A DNA stretch of 64,000 nt from Diphasiastrum complanatum (Eukaryota > Streptophyta > Lycopodiopsida > Lycopodiales > Lycopodiaceae): positions 47,236,458 through 47,300,457 of the forward strand of contig CM055103.1 in the NCBI GenBank assembly GCA_029204225.1. The letters run 5' to 3'. The position numbers and the translations under genes were made by a program. Below, in pieces: positions 1 through 10,788 of the stretch (position 1 is the first letter of the stretch; each line of letters starts with the position of its first letter). The notes beneath the pieces are model-generated. The model was not told the DNA's origin. It searched no databases and saw only the letters and a list, made by a program, of their open reading frames with translations.

Positions 1-330
1 TCTCAACCAAAGTGCTCAGTTGAATCTCAACCGAAGCGTTCAGGCGAATCTCGACCGATGCGTCTCTGTCAGATCTCAACCGAAGCCGTTCTTTTCAGAT
101 CTCAACCAGAGCGTCTCTGTCAGATCTCAACCGGAGCGTTTTTGTCAGATCTCAACCGGAGCGTTTTATGTCAGATCTCACCGGAGCGTCTCTGTCAGAT
201 CTTAAACCGAAGTTTTTCTATCAGATCTCAACCGAAGCGTTTCTATCAAAACTTGACCAGAGTGACCTATTCGACCTCAACTGGCACAAACTGTTAAGTC
301 TTGACCGAAGGCCCTAAATTCAAATCTCAC
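1..330. repeat. Degenerate tandem array, ~25-bp unit
   Basis: At least 12 head-to-tail units of about 24-26 bp follow the pattern TCTCAACCGAAGCG followed by TTTCTGTCAGA, with substitutions and small indels. The array continues off the left edge of the window. Short open frames across it are only translations of the repeat. It may be a minisatellite in the untranslated part of a retroelement, but nothing in the sequence proves that. Confidence 0.85.
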
Positions 331-394
331 GAACCGGCACGTCCCATCTCGCTCGAAAAACCAGAAGACGGCGACCATAAATGCCCTCACCCCG

Positions 395-3300
395 ATGCCA
401 TTCGCACCTCAGCGAAGTGCGAATTCTAGCATTTTCTGGCAAAGATTTGCTGGCGATTTCCTTTATACTATGACCGATCCTGGCGCTCGTCTGTTCAATC
501 TTTCTATTATCGTCTTCACACCATCTCTACAGACTATCAACCACCATCGTTACTATTCCATATCACTCTTCACCAAGTATAGAACGGGCCAAAGCTTCAA
601 CAACACCTGCAGCTTGCGGACAAGGCATGGGACATTCCCATTGAGTCCAAAAAGAGTCCAAGCGTGCACGATCAAGGGCTACTTCACCATCGGGATCCCA
701 GCCTAAACGAGTAAACACCATATTCTCCCTCTGTACAGAAGCAAAGAAGCCCACAACTGACCCACAAACAGATGCATTACCTCCGGAGCTCAAGAGGCCG
801 ATACCTCCAAGGCCCAGTTGCTAGACACAAGGCAACAAAGGATGCAAAAGAAACTTCAAGCTATAAGCACATCACCAGTAGGATCAGTTTCAGATGGTTT
901 CACCTCAGATGATGGAAGCTCATCCACAGGCTCACAACAACACTCGTCACCCTCACATGTCATCGACGGGGGTGATGGAGCAACTACCTCTACACCAACA
1001 CCTGACACAACGATATCTCAAGTCATCGGTCAGCCAGACAAAGTTACCACCCCACCCACATTGATTACCACGCCAACGCCATCGCACAAGTTTTTTGGGG
1101 GGGGAGGAGTGGGGACATCCAGTCCTTAGGATGCAGAAGGGCGGCTCAACAATCACAAGGTCAACAACCATAGGCCCAACAAGTCCACACATTGGACACA
1201 TCTCGATATTTTGATGTTGCGGACCTGATGGAAATAAGTGATGACGAGCCAAAGAAGGTGGAGCAGCCAGGGAAGAAGTCTGACCCCTCCACTAACACAC
1301 CACCACCACAACAGTTACTAACATCATCCCTCCACTCCCTCCACCTCCATCTTCAGCTCTAACACAACGTTTATTTTTTGGTTTAGCCTCACCATCCCAC
1401 ACTCAAGATCAGTACCCAACCCTCACTAACCCTGAGAAGCTCACCGAAGTAGCCAAATGCTCAGTGATCGGCCTATCCGAGACAAGCTAACCATAGCATT
1501 GGTTGGTGAGTCCTATATCAAATGCTCGAGAGCAAGGTCCCAGCATCAAGACCAAAAAATTACACATCGTAAGAAAGTTGGCCAAAGAAAAAGAAAGAGA
1601 GACAGTGGAAATCAAACCCATGATGGCTGGGCAGAAGATCACTCTGGGAAGAGGTTCAACAGCAACTGAAGCACCAGATGGTCCAAATCGACTAAGTACG
1701 AGATGGATCATCGGATGCAATGATAGTCGATGCTCCTCTAGTCAAGCCCGAGGATATTCAATTCCAAGCCCCACAGGCCTCAGCCATCTGGATGGAAAAG
1801 TATGTAAGGGCTAAACCAAGAACGAGAGGCCGAGAAGAAAAACTTCAAAAATATTGTGGCCAAGCAAGAGAAGATCATCTTGGAGTCCCAAAAGCAGTTT
1901 GGAAGACACAACGAAAGCCCTGCAGCAAGCCTTGGACAAGGTGAACCAATTGTGGGACACAACGTGCAAGGCCCAAGCAGGCGCTCATTCAAGAAGCCAC
2001 GGGACGATGATGGGAATGATGGAGTAGGGAATCAGGACAAGCAAACCCAACTTCAGATGGTAGTTCGGGATCGGGTGGCCAGAGAGCCAATGCTGCTTCT
2101 AGAACTTTTCCCCGATCCCCTCCCACCGTTAATCCCTCCTCCTACTCTGCATTTGATTTTTCCGAAACATTTATTCCAACTTACCCGATCCTTTCATCTT
2201 CCCTCTCTCCATCACCTCCTAGCAAAATAATGGGCCTATCAAAAGGTCCAGCTGACACATACAAAGCCCGATGGGACGAGTTCCTCCAACAACTCCACTC
2301 CCTCAATGCGGTGTATAATTTGTTAAACCCACTCCTCCGAAACCTGTCGTTCTCACACCCCTCTCTCTCCAGATCATTCCATCCCTGACCTTCCAGAAAC
2401 TAACACCAACATCGGGGGGTGATGATGACTTCCTGGCAGATCAACCAGAGACAAGAAGGTTCTCACCCAGGGCAAGACATGGGCACAGCTGAGCCGTCGA
2501 CAAGCGAGCGAGCTAAAGAAAAAGATACGAGCACCAAGGCCCTAGATGATTATCTGGCGAGGCCATCCCAACCACATAGAATAACTTCCCCTACCAGGCC
2601 TAGAGGCAAATTGGATGACACAAGAGAGTCAGAGAAGTTTGAGAGGAAATACCCTCCCAACATGAGGGGAGGCAAAGAGGACGTAGATCAAAGCCAATAC
2701 TCCAGCAGGGCTGAGATCATTGCGGCATTACAACTGCAACCAGAGTGCGGAATAATGTCCTAAAGGGGTAGCAGGCGACTCCAAGAGTATCTGAAGGCAC
2801 TGGCATGGAAGCGAGTGGATACTTTCTACATGCCACTCAAACGCAGACATCCATGGTCGGTAGAAAAGCCACGAGTGGAGTTGGTAAACTGGCTAGTCAT
2901 TCCGGGAATTCAGACAGAACCTCCTCGGATGATCTGAGGCTGCAGTTACTCGACTTCGGGCACAAGTACAAAGCAATTGCCAATCTTTGTGTGCAAGAAA
3001 GGTGCCAAATATTGTAGATCTATGGCCTTTCTGATGTAGCAAGATTGTTTCTGGGATCGAGACTTGGATCCCATCAAGATCAACCCGAATGTAGCTCTCC
3101 AGTCGGAAGAAGGCCATGAGATGATGGCCAGGCTATACTACAGAATGTCGTCATGCTATGTGACCATGGTGGAAGACTGACAAAAAATGGGCTTTGTGGA
3201 AAAGATAAGAGAATACCTGGGGCCTCTCAATTTCGGAAGTAAGCTCCGCTTCCAAGTTTTTGAAACCCTGGGGTGAAAGCTGAGCAAGAGAAAACAAATG

Positions 3301-3640
3301 GCATGACGACGGGACGAGCAGGATTCGCAAGAAGTTCTCAAGAGGGCTGGAATGTAGCGGCCAATTGAGAGACTTCCAATTTTGAAGAATAAGTTTTGTG
3401 GATAATAAGCACCTGGTTTTATGGAAGCAAACGAAGATCCAAGCTTTTCCAAGTGCCAAGTGGAAAGACATCACCGGTGTTGCACTGGGTCCTACAACAG
3501 ATTAGGGAGGATAATGTTAGCGGATTCCAGAAAATCTCCAGATGTCGAGCCAAGCTGAAGACACAGAATGTCTCTCACCCATGACCGAGGAGGTCTCAGA
3601 AGGAGGAGAGCAGAAGAAGCTGAGAGCCGAGCATGAGAGC
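395..3640 (+). pseudogene. Degenerate coding remnant, unrecognised
   Basis: Plus-strand reading frames succeed one another with stops and frame changes: a Ser/Thr/Pro-rich stretch (818-1129), basic and charged stretches (1503-2230), a charged stretch (2419-2763), and a run from about 2,780 to 3,640 whose frames contain Trp/Arg/Tyr-rich segments such as LARLYYRMSSCYV-like sequence near 3,120-3,160. The composition is richer in GC than most of the window and looks protein-derived. I recognise no reverse transcriptase, integrase, zinc knuckle or host domain. A decayed gag-like region of a retroelement whose 3' LTR would be the next feature is one possibility; a decayed host gene is another. No single frame is long enough to be called a gene. 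Confidence 0.4.
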
Positions 3641-3649
3641 CGAGAAATT

Positions 3650-4480
3650 ACTAGCTAGGATGATAGTGAAATATCTATGTGAGCCTACATGGTGTATCCC
3701 AAAGAAGGAACGACCATGTAGGAGCTAGTCATATTTCCTAGGCCTTTTAAATAAAAGTAGACCCCCCTTAAACTATTTAGAGTGAGCCACCTTTTGATGG
3801 TGACCTTTAGTGGAAGGGCAAATTCCACATGTAATTTCTAATTTGGTGGAATTGCCACTTGGGCTCCACATGGACAGCCTTCTTGCTTATTTAAGGCCCC
3901 CCCTCACTTGTGAGGGAGCTTTGAATGTATTGTCAAGTTCTCTTGAGCAAATAAAGAAGATCCTCAACGAGTTCTTGATAATTGCTAAGCTCCTTGTTCA
4001 TGGAAATGTTCTTGAGTGAAGTTTCTATGAGCATGCTTGATTTCCTTGTATTGTGGATTAACTAGGTTCTTGTTTTTTTTCTTACTTAGTTGTGGATTAG
4101 GATTCATTTCTTGTTTGTGGAATAAGGTAGGAATCAGCATTCAAGTAAACTAATAGGCTAGAATAGTGGTGTAGATCTTGCATAATTTCTTACAGTCCAG
4201 TTCTTGATTGTTCTTGAGCAGTCTAAGCATCAAGAAATGAGTGTTTCTTGATTCTTAGACTGTTAAAATGCTGTTAGGAATCTAGTTTCTTGTTTCTTGT
4301 TCCTTGTTTTAGTAGTTAATCTTGTTCTTGATTGCTTTCTGATTTAGTAGACAATGGTAGGATTGCTCCCTGTTCCAGAACGTTGATCTTCCTGAGCTAT
4401 GTATGGTTACATGACTGGTTTATGCATGTAGCTGAGTATTGGATCCGTGACTCACACTGACAGGTTGGGAAATACACGTT
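3650..4480 (+). repeat. LTR-like region with TATA and polyA signals
   Basis: This noncoding stretch contains a TATA-like box (CTTATTTAAGGCC, about 3,888-3,900), then a C-run, then an AATAAAG signal about 55 bp later (near 3,949), followed by a T-rich stretch with many TTCTTG repeats. TATA followed closely by a polyadenylation signal is typical of the U3-R-U5 layout of a long terminal repeat. No second copy, primer-binding site or target duplication is visible here, so this could also be a gene 3' region. Confidence 0.35.
4219..4262. repeat. 19-bp inverted repeat (hairpin)
   Basis: CAGTCTAAGCATCAAGAAA and TTTCTTGATTCTTAGACTG face each other across a 6-nt loop, pairing at 18 of 19 positions. 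It lies in the T-rich part of the LTR-like region. Confidence 0.85.
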
Positions 4481-5160
4481 GCAATCTGAGTAAGAAGAAG
4501 AAGAACCGTAACTACAGAAGAACAAAGAAAGAATTATAAAAAGAAGTAATAACAAAAGTCGTGTTCACAGATGCAGTGAATCTGTGAACAATTATGCAAG
4601 GTAAGATGGACATATACAAAGCCTTTCCCATGACCATGAAAAACACTTGGGTGAATCCCAATGTTGTAAACAAAGAAAAATTCAACTTGAAAGTGGCTAA
4701 CATTAAATGTTAAGCTACCTACCTTCTATCCTTATCAATATGCAACTTCCCTACTTTTCCACATGGCTTGTAAGCCATAGGACAGCTAGGAAAATGCGCC
4801 CTCCTACTCCTCCCTTTTTGCTCTAACTAATGGATAAACACTCTCTCATACCTATACACCTCACCCTCTCACTTTACTTATCCTAGAGTCTCCCTTACAT
4901 CTCTCACACTCATTTTGGACACCTCAGCCACTTCCTAAAGACTACACATTCCTTATAAAAGGACTAACTCGTCTCTCTCCCTCATTATTCATCTCCCATT
5001 CATTATTGCTTTGACTCTTGCTCTTGCTTTTGAGTGTGTAGGTGCTTGGAAGAAAGCTTGGAGCTATGGCTTGAGGAGGATCTATCAAATTGGATTGGAA
5101 CCACTTTCACACACACTCACTTTCTCCTACCTCTTTCATCTCTCTCTCTCTTTACACCAT
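4480..5160 (+). promoter_or_regulatory. Noncoding stretch with TATA-like box
   Basis: No coding sequence is visible. A box reading CCTTATAAAAGGACT (about 4,951-4,965) is followed by a CT-rich start-like region (CTCGTCTCTCTCCCTC), as in plant core promoters and LTR U3-R junctions. A short minus-strand open frame at 4,512-4,703 resembles nothing known. Promoter function is inferred only from these motifs. Confidence 0.3.
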
Positions 5161-5480
5161 CCACAAGACTGATGGCCATGCATGTCACACCATTCATGAC
5201 TTGATGGCTTTGCATTTTACACCATCCATGACTTGATGACTTTGCATGTCACATCATCCATAACTTTGTGGCCATGCATGTCTAATTCAGGAGTTGCATG
5301 TCTGATTTAGAAGTTGCATGTCTGATTAGAAGTTGCAAGTCTGATTTAGAAGTTGCATGTCTGATTTAGGAGTTGCATGTCTGATTTGGGAACTTGCATG
5401 TATGAAATTGAAGCTTGCATGTATGAAATCGAAGCTTGCATGTCAAATTGGATTCATGCATGCCATGCCTACTGATGTCA
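5160..5480. repeat. Two nested tandem repeats with CATGCATG motifs
   Basis: About three units of roughly 40 bp (GATGGCCATGCATGTCACAC then CATCCATGACTT) run into about eight units of roughly 19-22 bp built on GTTGCATGTCTGATTTAGAA and then AAGCTTGCATGTATGAAAT. The two arrays share the GCATGT core and probably grew from it. Confidence 0.8.
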
Positions 5481-5860
5481 AATGCCTATGCATGCTCTTT
5501 TCTTGATTAGTAAGTCCTTGCATGTCATAAGGAACCACTTTTCTTGGTATAAGATTCTTTAAGATCCAAAATCTGTAACTTTTGTTTCGATGTAAATATG
5601 TAAGAAATCATATTCCCAAAACCACTGTATATGTAATTGGCCTTGGGCCAATTGATCTTGCATAGTTTCAAAAGAAAAATCCTTCGAGGGGGGGGGTCCT
5701 CATCTTGACCCCTCAGCAAGTCTCTTGAATGAATGATTTTGTGGCTGAATGTTAAAGTTCTAAGTTTTGAGTTCTTTTTCAATTTCTATTCAACAGTGTT
5801 ATGTTGATTTGTTCTTTTTAAGTCACACTTTCTAAAGTCAGGACTTTAGAATTAGTAGAC
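5480..5860. other. Noncoding stretch
   Basis: No recognisable gene. It contains a G-run followed by TCC at about 5,688-5,698. A minus-strand open frame (5,525-5,782) resembles nothing I know. Confidence 0.4.
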
Positions 5861-6960
5861 CCTCACCTCAGGTTCACAAATCTGCTAGGTTCGGAACCAT
5901 TTCGGTTTACAGGTGTTGTAGCAGTAGGTTGGCTTGGGAATCTTTCTTTGTCTGATTCGTCGCTCGAATGAGGTGCGACTCGAACATCTTCATCTGAGTG
6001 TTCGTCCTCTGTTCTCTTTGTCACAGTTGGTAGATCATAGTATTGTCTTCCAAGGACTTCAAAACTGACAGGATCATTGTTGGCCATTGTTCTGCTCTCA
6101 TCGAATTTGACATCTTTGATTGTCTTCACTGTGTTTGTCTCTGGCGTTTAAACTATGTAGTATGATGAATGATTTTCATATCCTACAAGCTATCCTTGTT
6201 CTGCTTTCTCATCAAGCTTCTTTCGAAGCTTGTCAGGAAAATGTGCATATGCTGCACAACCAAAGATTCAAATATGAGCCAGATTGGGTTTTCTACCCCA
6301 CCATAATTTGTGTGGTGTTGTGTGAGGAGCACCAGATTTTCGTATTCTGTTCTAAATGTAAGCAGTTGTAGCTACTACTTCAGCCCACATGAACAAAACA
6401 TCTTCGAGTCGTTTGTCTCTACCATTTGTGTTGAGCCATAGTGAACCAAGACCATTCACTTGATGCTTTGATCCATCTCCAAGAATGATAAATCTTGATG
6501 GATCTGCACTTTGGAAATCAGACATGATCCATCTTGATGTAACAAAGTGCGAGGTAGCTCCTGAATCTAGGATTACCTCGAGTGTGTGTCAGGTGTTGAT
6601 ACTGCACACATGTCTGCACAGATGTAGGTGGTCAAATTTTCATGATTCAATCTTTCTTCGCCCATCTTCGAGCTCTCTGGTTCTTCGACATAGGACGAAC
6701 TATTATTGTTCTCTTGTCTACTTTGAGCTTGTTTGTTTCTTGCATTCTGCGGTAGTCCATGGCTGCATGACCCTTCTTATGACAGTGGATGCACTCAATT
6801 TTTGGATTTAGCCAACATGAATCGACAGTATGTCCTTCATGTTTGCATCTCACACAAATCTTCTTGTCTCCACTATGTTGTTTTGACTTTTCTTTATTCT
6901 TCCATTTGCCTTTGCTGGCTCTTTCTGCTTGCTGGTCTCGATCCTACATTATAGATTAAT
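5860..6960 (-). pseudogene. Ty1/copia element remnant (gag knuckle, protease, integrase end)
   Basis: Read on the minus strand from high to low coordinates. First comes a gag C-terminal part with a CCHC-type zinc knuckle whose last cysteine is replaced by Tyr (CIHCHKKGHAAMDY, about 6,750-6,795). Next is a retropepsin-like site (VILDSGATSHFV, near 6,560). Then follow integrase C-terminal sequence (WAEVVATA and WWGRKPN, about 6,280-6,400) and a tail ending in KDVKFDES (6,100). Frames change repeatedly and the integrase catalytic core is missing: protease sequence runs almost directly into the integrase end near 6,430-6,480. These are hallmarks of a decayed, internally deleted copia polyprotein. 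The same gag family recurs at 21,600-22,800 and 41,190-42,115. Confidence 0.8.
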
Positions 6961-7980
6961 ACAACATTCAACAAGATTGAACCAGTGTGCATAATCGATT
7001 TAACAAGTAAATGAGGTACACGAATAATAACAGACAACAATTCATTTGAGATCAGACAAAATTTAGAATAATATGTGCATAATAACTACAATATCATCTA
7101 TTAATCCTCTTGAGATCAAGCACTGTGTGACCAGACCCACACAGCGCATTGGTGTGAGAGAAGCGTTGTTCTCCCATGAATAGTGTCTCACTTCCTAGCG
7201 GACTTCTTGGATCTCTGTGGATCCTGCTTACAAAATTGTCTCGCTCACAAGTAGACTTCTATTTAGTATTTTTCATCTATTTGTATATGTTTGATGCATC
7301 TAGGAAATGTGTATATTTTGTGTCACTTCGAGTAACATTCTTGATCAGATAGATTAAACATCTAAAACTAATCATGGATTACAAGAGTGGTGGATTAGGC
7401 ACGTCTTGACGCTCTTCTGTTGATGTCACCATATCAGGTCAGAGATTTGTACTTCATAGTACTTGGTTGATCTTCTTGGTCCTTTGGAGCACAAAGTGTT
7501 TCGCGTTGCGAACATTTTCGTTTCGCGGTGTGTCGTGTTGTTCGCGAACATTTTTGTTTCATGTCTTTTCATCAAATTGAGAGTTGAAAGCTAGCAAAGC
7601 TTTGGTAATAGAAACATTTTGTTTCTTCACTAGATTCTCTATATCCGATAAAAAGACTCAGAACTCAATCAATATACGAAATAGATTAACTTCAGAATTT
7701 TGTTACCCCAGGTGAATCCATATGATATTTCACTATAGAATAATATTCGACCGAATGAAAGTTCACTTTCAATAACTCAAATAAGTTTAAAGCTGTCAGA
7801 CAATGAGCATTGCTTAATTCTTTATTTTTGGAATCACATATGCCTGAAAGAACTAGACAAGTATCATAGCACACATATTCTTTTAGTCCTCTATTGTGCA
7901 CGACAAATTACTGACAAGTTCAAAATTACATACACTCTCAACGAAAGACTAAAGTCGAAGATGTGAAACCCTCAATCCTT
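6960..7980. other. Uncharacterised noncoding stretch
   Basis: I see no coding sequence I can identify. There is a short direct repeat of GCGAACATTTT(C/T)GTTTC at about 7,509-7,562. A minus-strand open frame of 69 codons (7,692-7,901) has no recognisable domain. This stretch lies just outside the left end of the large tandem duplication. Confidence 0.4.
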
Positions 7981-8600
7981 GACTGCGAACAAAGTACATA
8001 TAGAAAAATTACATAAACAGACATCCTTCAAATCATGAAGTGTGTCATTCCCTTCATTAGGCGTCTATTCTAAACCAATATAATGATGACATGGGTACAT
8101 TTGCTTAGTTGTCCATCTGCCATGTCATCTTGAGCCAATTAGGTAGTTACACATGGATATTCGTGACTATCAAAAGAGTCACGAATAATCTGACTTGACA
8201 AAGAATATTCTTTATTCGAGCACATCCATTATTAAGGCTGTGTTGCTTCATTTAGTCCATCATCTTAAGTCCTTCCTTTGGTTGGCCTTAAAAATAAAAC
8301 TTCATTAGATATTTCTTCGTGTTCAACATAGGCCATCATCTTTTAGATTTATGGTTGAATATAGTCAAATATACTGAATAATTTGAATCATCCTTTGTAT
8401 TAAATATCCCCCTTCTCAAACGTGCTGTGACCTCACAAACATATATTTGAGAGTAGGAAAAAGAACTTCATAAACTATAGTTCAACATTCAAACATAGAT
8501 ATCTTTAAAATGTACTATATGCTGTCAAGAGAAATAAATATATACAATCCTGTAGCAGTTTCTCTTGCTATTTTTGACAGATGTATCAGCTCTAATTTGT

Positions 8601-8841
8601 TTATAAGTTTTGTAAAGCTTTACTTCTATAAACTGTCCAAAACTCGATTTCCAAATCTAGCAAGTTTGATGTCAAGGAAAGTGTCATCGTAAACTGCTTG
8701 GCCACTTCTACATGATCTACACTGGGTAATCGAGGAATAACATCCTTTAAAAAGTCTACAGTTAAGTCCAAAAATTTGTCTTCTATATACAAATCTTGTA
8801 CATAAGAGTACCTTGGCAACAAAATTGCTCAAAATTGACAC
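8601..8841 (-). other. Unrecognised short open frames
   Basis: Two overlapping minus-strand frames of 71-73 codons occur here. In copy 2 (30,157-30,372) only one survives. No domain is recognised. I list them because one frame (containing DLTVDFLKDVIPRLPS) looks more protein-like than its surroundings. Confidence 0.2.
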
Positions 8842-8984
8842 GGTCTAGGCTTAAAATTTCTTTTGCATCTTGTCATTTATTTGTTCTCATATATTCTATG
8901 CCATGTTTTGATAGAAAGTCGCATAATTCTCCTCCCATTGTATACACAATATTCACAATTCGAGATATAGCATATTAATGTCGA

Positions 8985-9135
8985 TCAACAAATTATCCTC
9001 CTCAAACTTGTCAAAATTCGACACAACATTTACGATCAATCTTGAGGAAGATAATTTATGATCAATTATGGCCAAACAAATTATCCTCCTCAAACAAACT
9101 GACATGAGGAGGATAATTTATGATCAAATAATCCT
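8985..9135. repeat. Cluster of AAATTATCCTCCTCA foldbacks
   Basis: AAATTATCCTCCTCA (9,078-9,092) pairs perfectly with TGAGGAGGATAATTT (9,105-9,119) over 15 bp with a 12-nt loop. A second pair lies at 8,990-9,005 and 9,042-9,057 (one mismatch), and a further single arm (AATCCTCCTCAAACTTGTC) follows. The arms also form direct repeats with flanking GATCAA, so several alternative hairpins are possible. The copy at 30,518-30,672 keeps the arrangement. Confidence 0.8.
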
Positions 9136-9989
9136 CCTCAAACTTGTCAAACTTCAGACACAGGTACAATGCTACAAAATAAATCTCCTCATTAATTAGA
9201 ATACTTGCATTGCGCAAGTTCACTTTGATAGTCAAATCATCAACAGATACTATGCTAGCCACAAATTCTTGACATACTTCCGTCAATACGATAGAGAGAT
9301 CAATCACCAAGAAGTCTTTAAGTTGGCATTGTTATGCTAAAGGTTTTATTTGCTCGAACTAAGGTGGCAGTGTTCGAATCTTACAATTGAGCATTGCAAT
9401 TTCGGATAGTCATGAATATGATTACAAGGAATAGAAAGTAGAGTTCACGTATTCTTTGTTAGTTTGCTGCTAGTTGTAGTTCAAAATGTTACGGAAAGGT
9501 CCTTTGAATGGTCCGTTTGATAACATTAGTGTCCATAAAATCGTGTGTCCAAATGTCATTACTTCACCGCCATGCCTTAAATTGTCAAAAATGTAAGTTT
9601 TGAGGACCTTGAATAGATCTACCACGATGTACATGCATGAGAGTTTGCACTTTACCATATCTATCTTGATCAACTCAGATTTTGGAGAGCTATCAAGATT
9701 TGGATCTAGGCAAGAGCTCTTGTACACAAAAAGTAATCATCCATCAAAGATAATTGCCCCACAAATTACGTTCAGTGAGGCATCACCGTTTCCTTTGTAA
9801 AAATTTTAAAACTAACTTTACGGCAAGAAAAAAATGTCAGTGTGCAATATTTTAGCTATTTTATATTTTGAAACAAAAAAACTCTACTGTAGAATCCCTT
9901 AGAACAAGTATGCAATACAACCACCCATAGAAACCCATTCTGAACCTTTTGTTGCACTACGTTTTGTTCCATATGTTCGGAACGGAATG

Positions 9990-10200
9990 TGTTAATCCTC
10001 CTGTTGCTGTTGATGTTGTCTATCGCCTGTATTTGGTCATCATTACCACCCTACCTCGTATCATGGTCCCAGAATTTGGATATTTTTACCAAGGTGGACT
10101 GAGAATTTGCCATGTGAGGCTGCTATTGTCCGAGATCTACTGCATCAAATCAGAAGAGATGGCACTCCATGTGCTAGTCATCACGCTGAGGCTGTAGGTG
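9990..10200 (+). pseudogene. Possible pseudo-exon, splice site deleted (copy 1)
   Basis: An open plus-strand frame (ending at a TAG at 10,195-10,197) contains VAVDVVYRLYLVIITTLPRI and a following Gly/Leu-rich part. In copy 2 the same stretch is preceded by a pyrimidine-rich tract and TTTTTGCAG, an apparent 3' splice site; here about 60 bp including that site are missing. Another frame (with WTENLPCEAAIVRDLL) also stays open over part of it. No family is recognised. Confidence 0.25.
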
Positions 10201-10567
10201 CATTTGCAAAGTTTCACCTCTTTTTTCACTAATTTAAAAAAAAATTATAAACACTAACTTACACTACGTCCGAAAGCCATTGTTTTCTTGGCAACATTTT
10301 GTTTCGGAACTCGTGAGCGTTCCGTAGGCATTCCGAAATGGAATGGGCAACTATGCTCCAACCACCTATTCGTAAAATACCGTTGCGGAAAAACCAGAGG
10401 ATACAAAATTATATTTTTATAGTTTGACTCCAAACACACTTAATGTGTCATATAGTTCATAAAAACATGCATGCAAACTTAAATTATGAGCAGCATGCAG
10501 CCAACTTAAATTATCAACAAACTTATACGTGGACAAAAGCACTTCAAATACATGAATGTTTGTTGAT

Positions 10568-10788
10568 GGCACCTGATGCTTAGTGTATTGCCCTGTATTG
10601 GAGCATTCCCACGTTGGGTTCAAGCACGCATCAATATAATAAAGACGGCAATCACGTTTGCTGTTAATTGTAAATTATAAGACGGCAGATGGAGGGCACC
10701 TGATGCTTGATGTGTTGGAGCATTCCCACGTTGGGTTCAAGCGCGCATCATGATAAAGACGGCGTTCACGTTTGCTGTTCATTGTGAA
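10568..10788. repeat. Imperfect ~100-bp tandem duplication inside the pseudogene
   Basis: 10,568-10,674 and 10,695-10,788 share GGCACCTGATGCTT, GGAGCATTCCCACGTTGGGT and CACGTTTGCTGTT in the same order with indels. On the minus strand both encode FT.NSKR...RLY..DA.LNPTWECSNT. The divergence between the two is greater than between the two large segmental copies, so this duplication is older. Confidence 0.85.

Noticed and set aside
9940-10390. A hAT MITE with ends around TTCGGAACGGAATG and CATTCCGAAATGG
   Set aside because: The GTTCCG words are suggestive, but arms do not pair over a useful length and no target duplication was seen.
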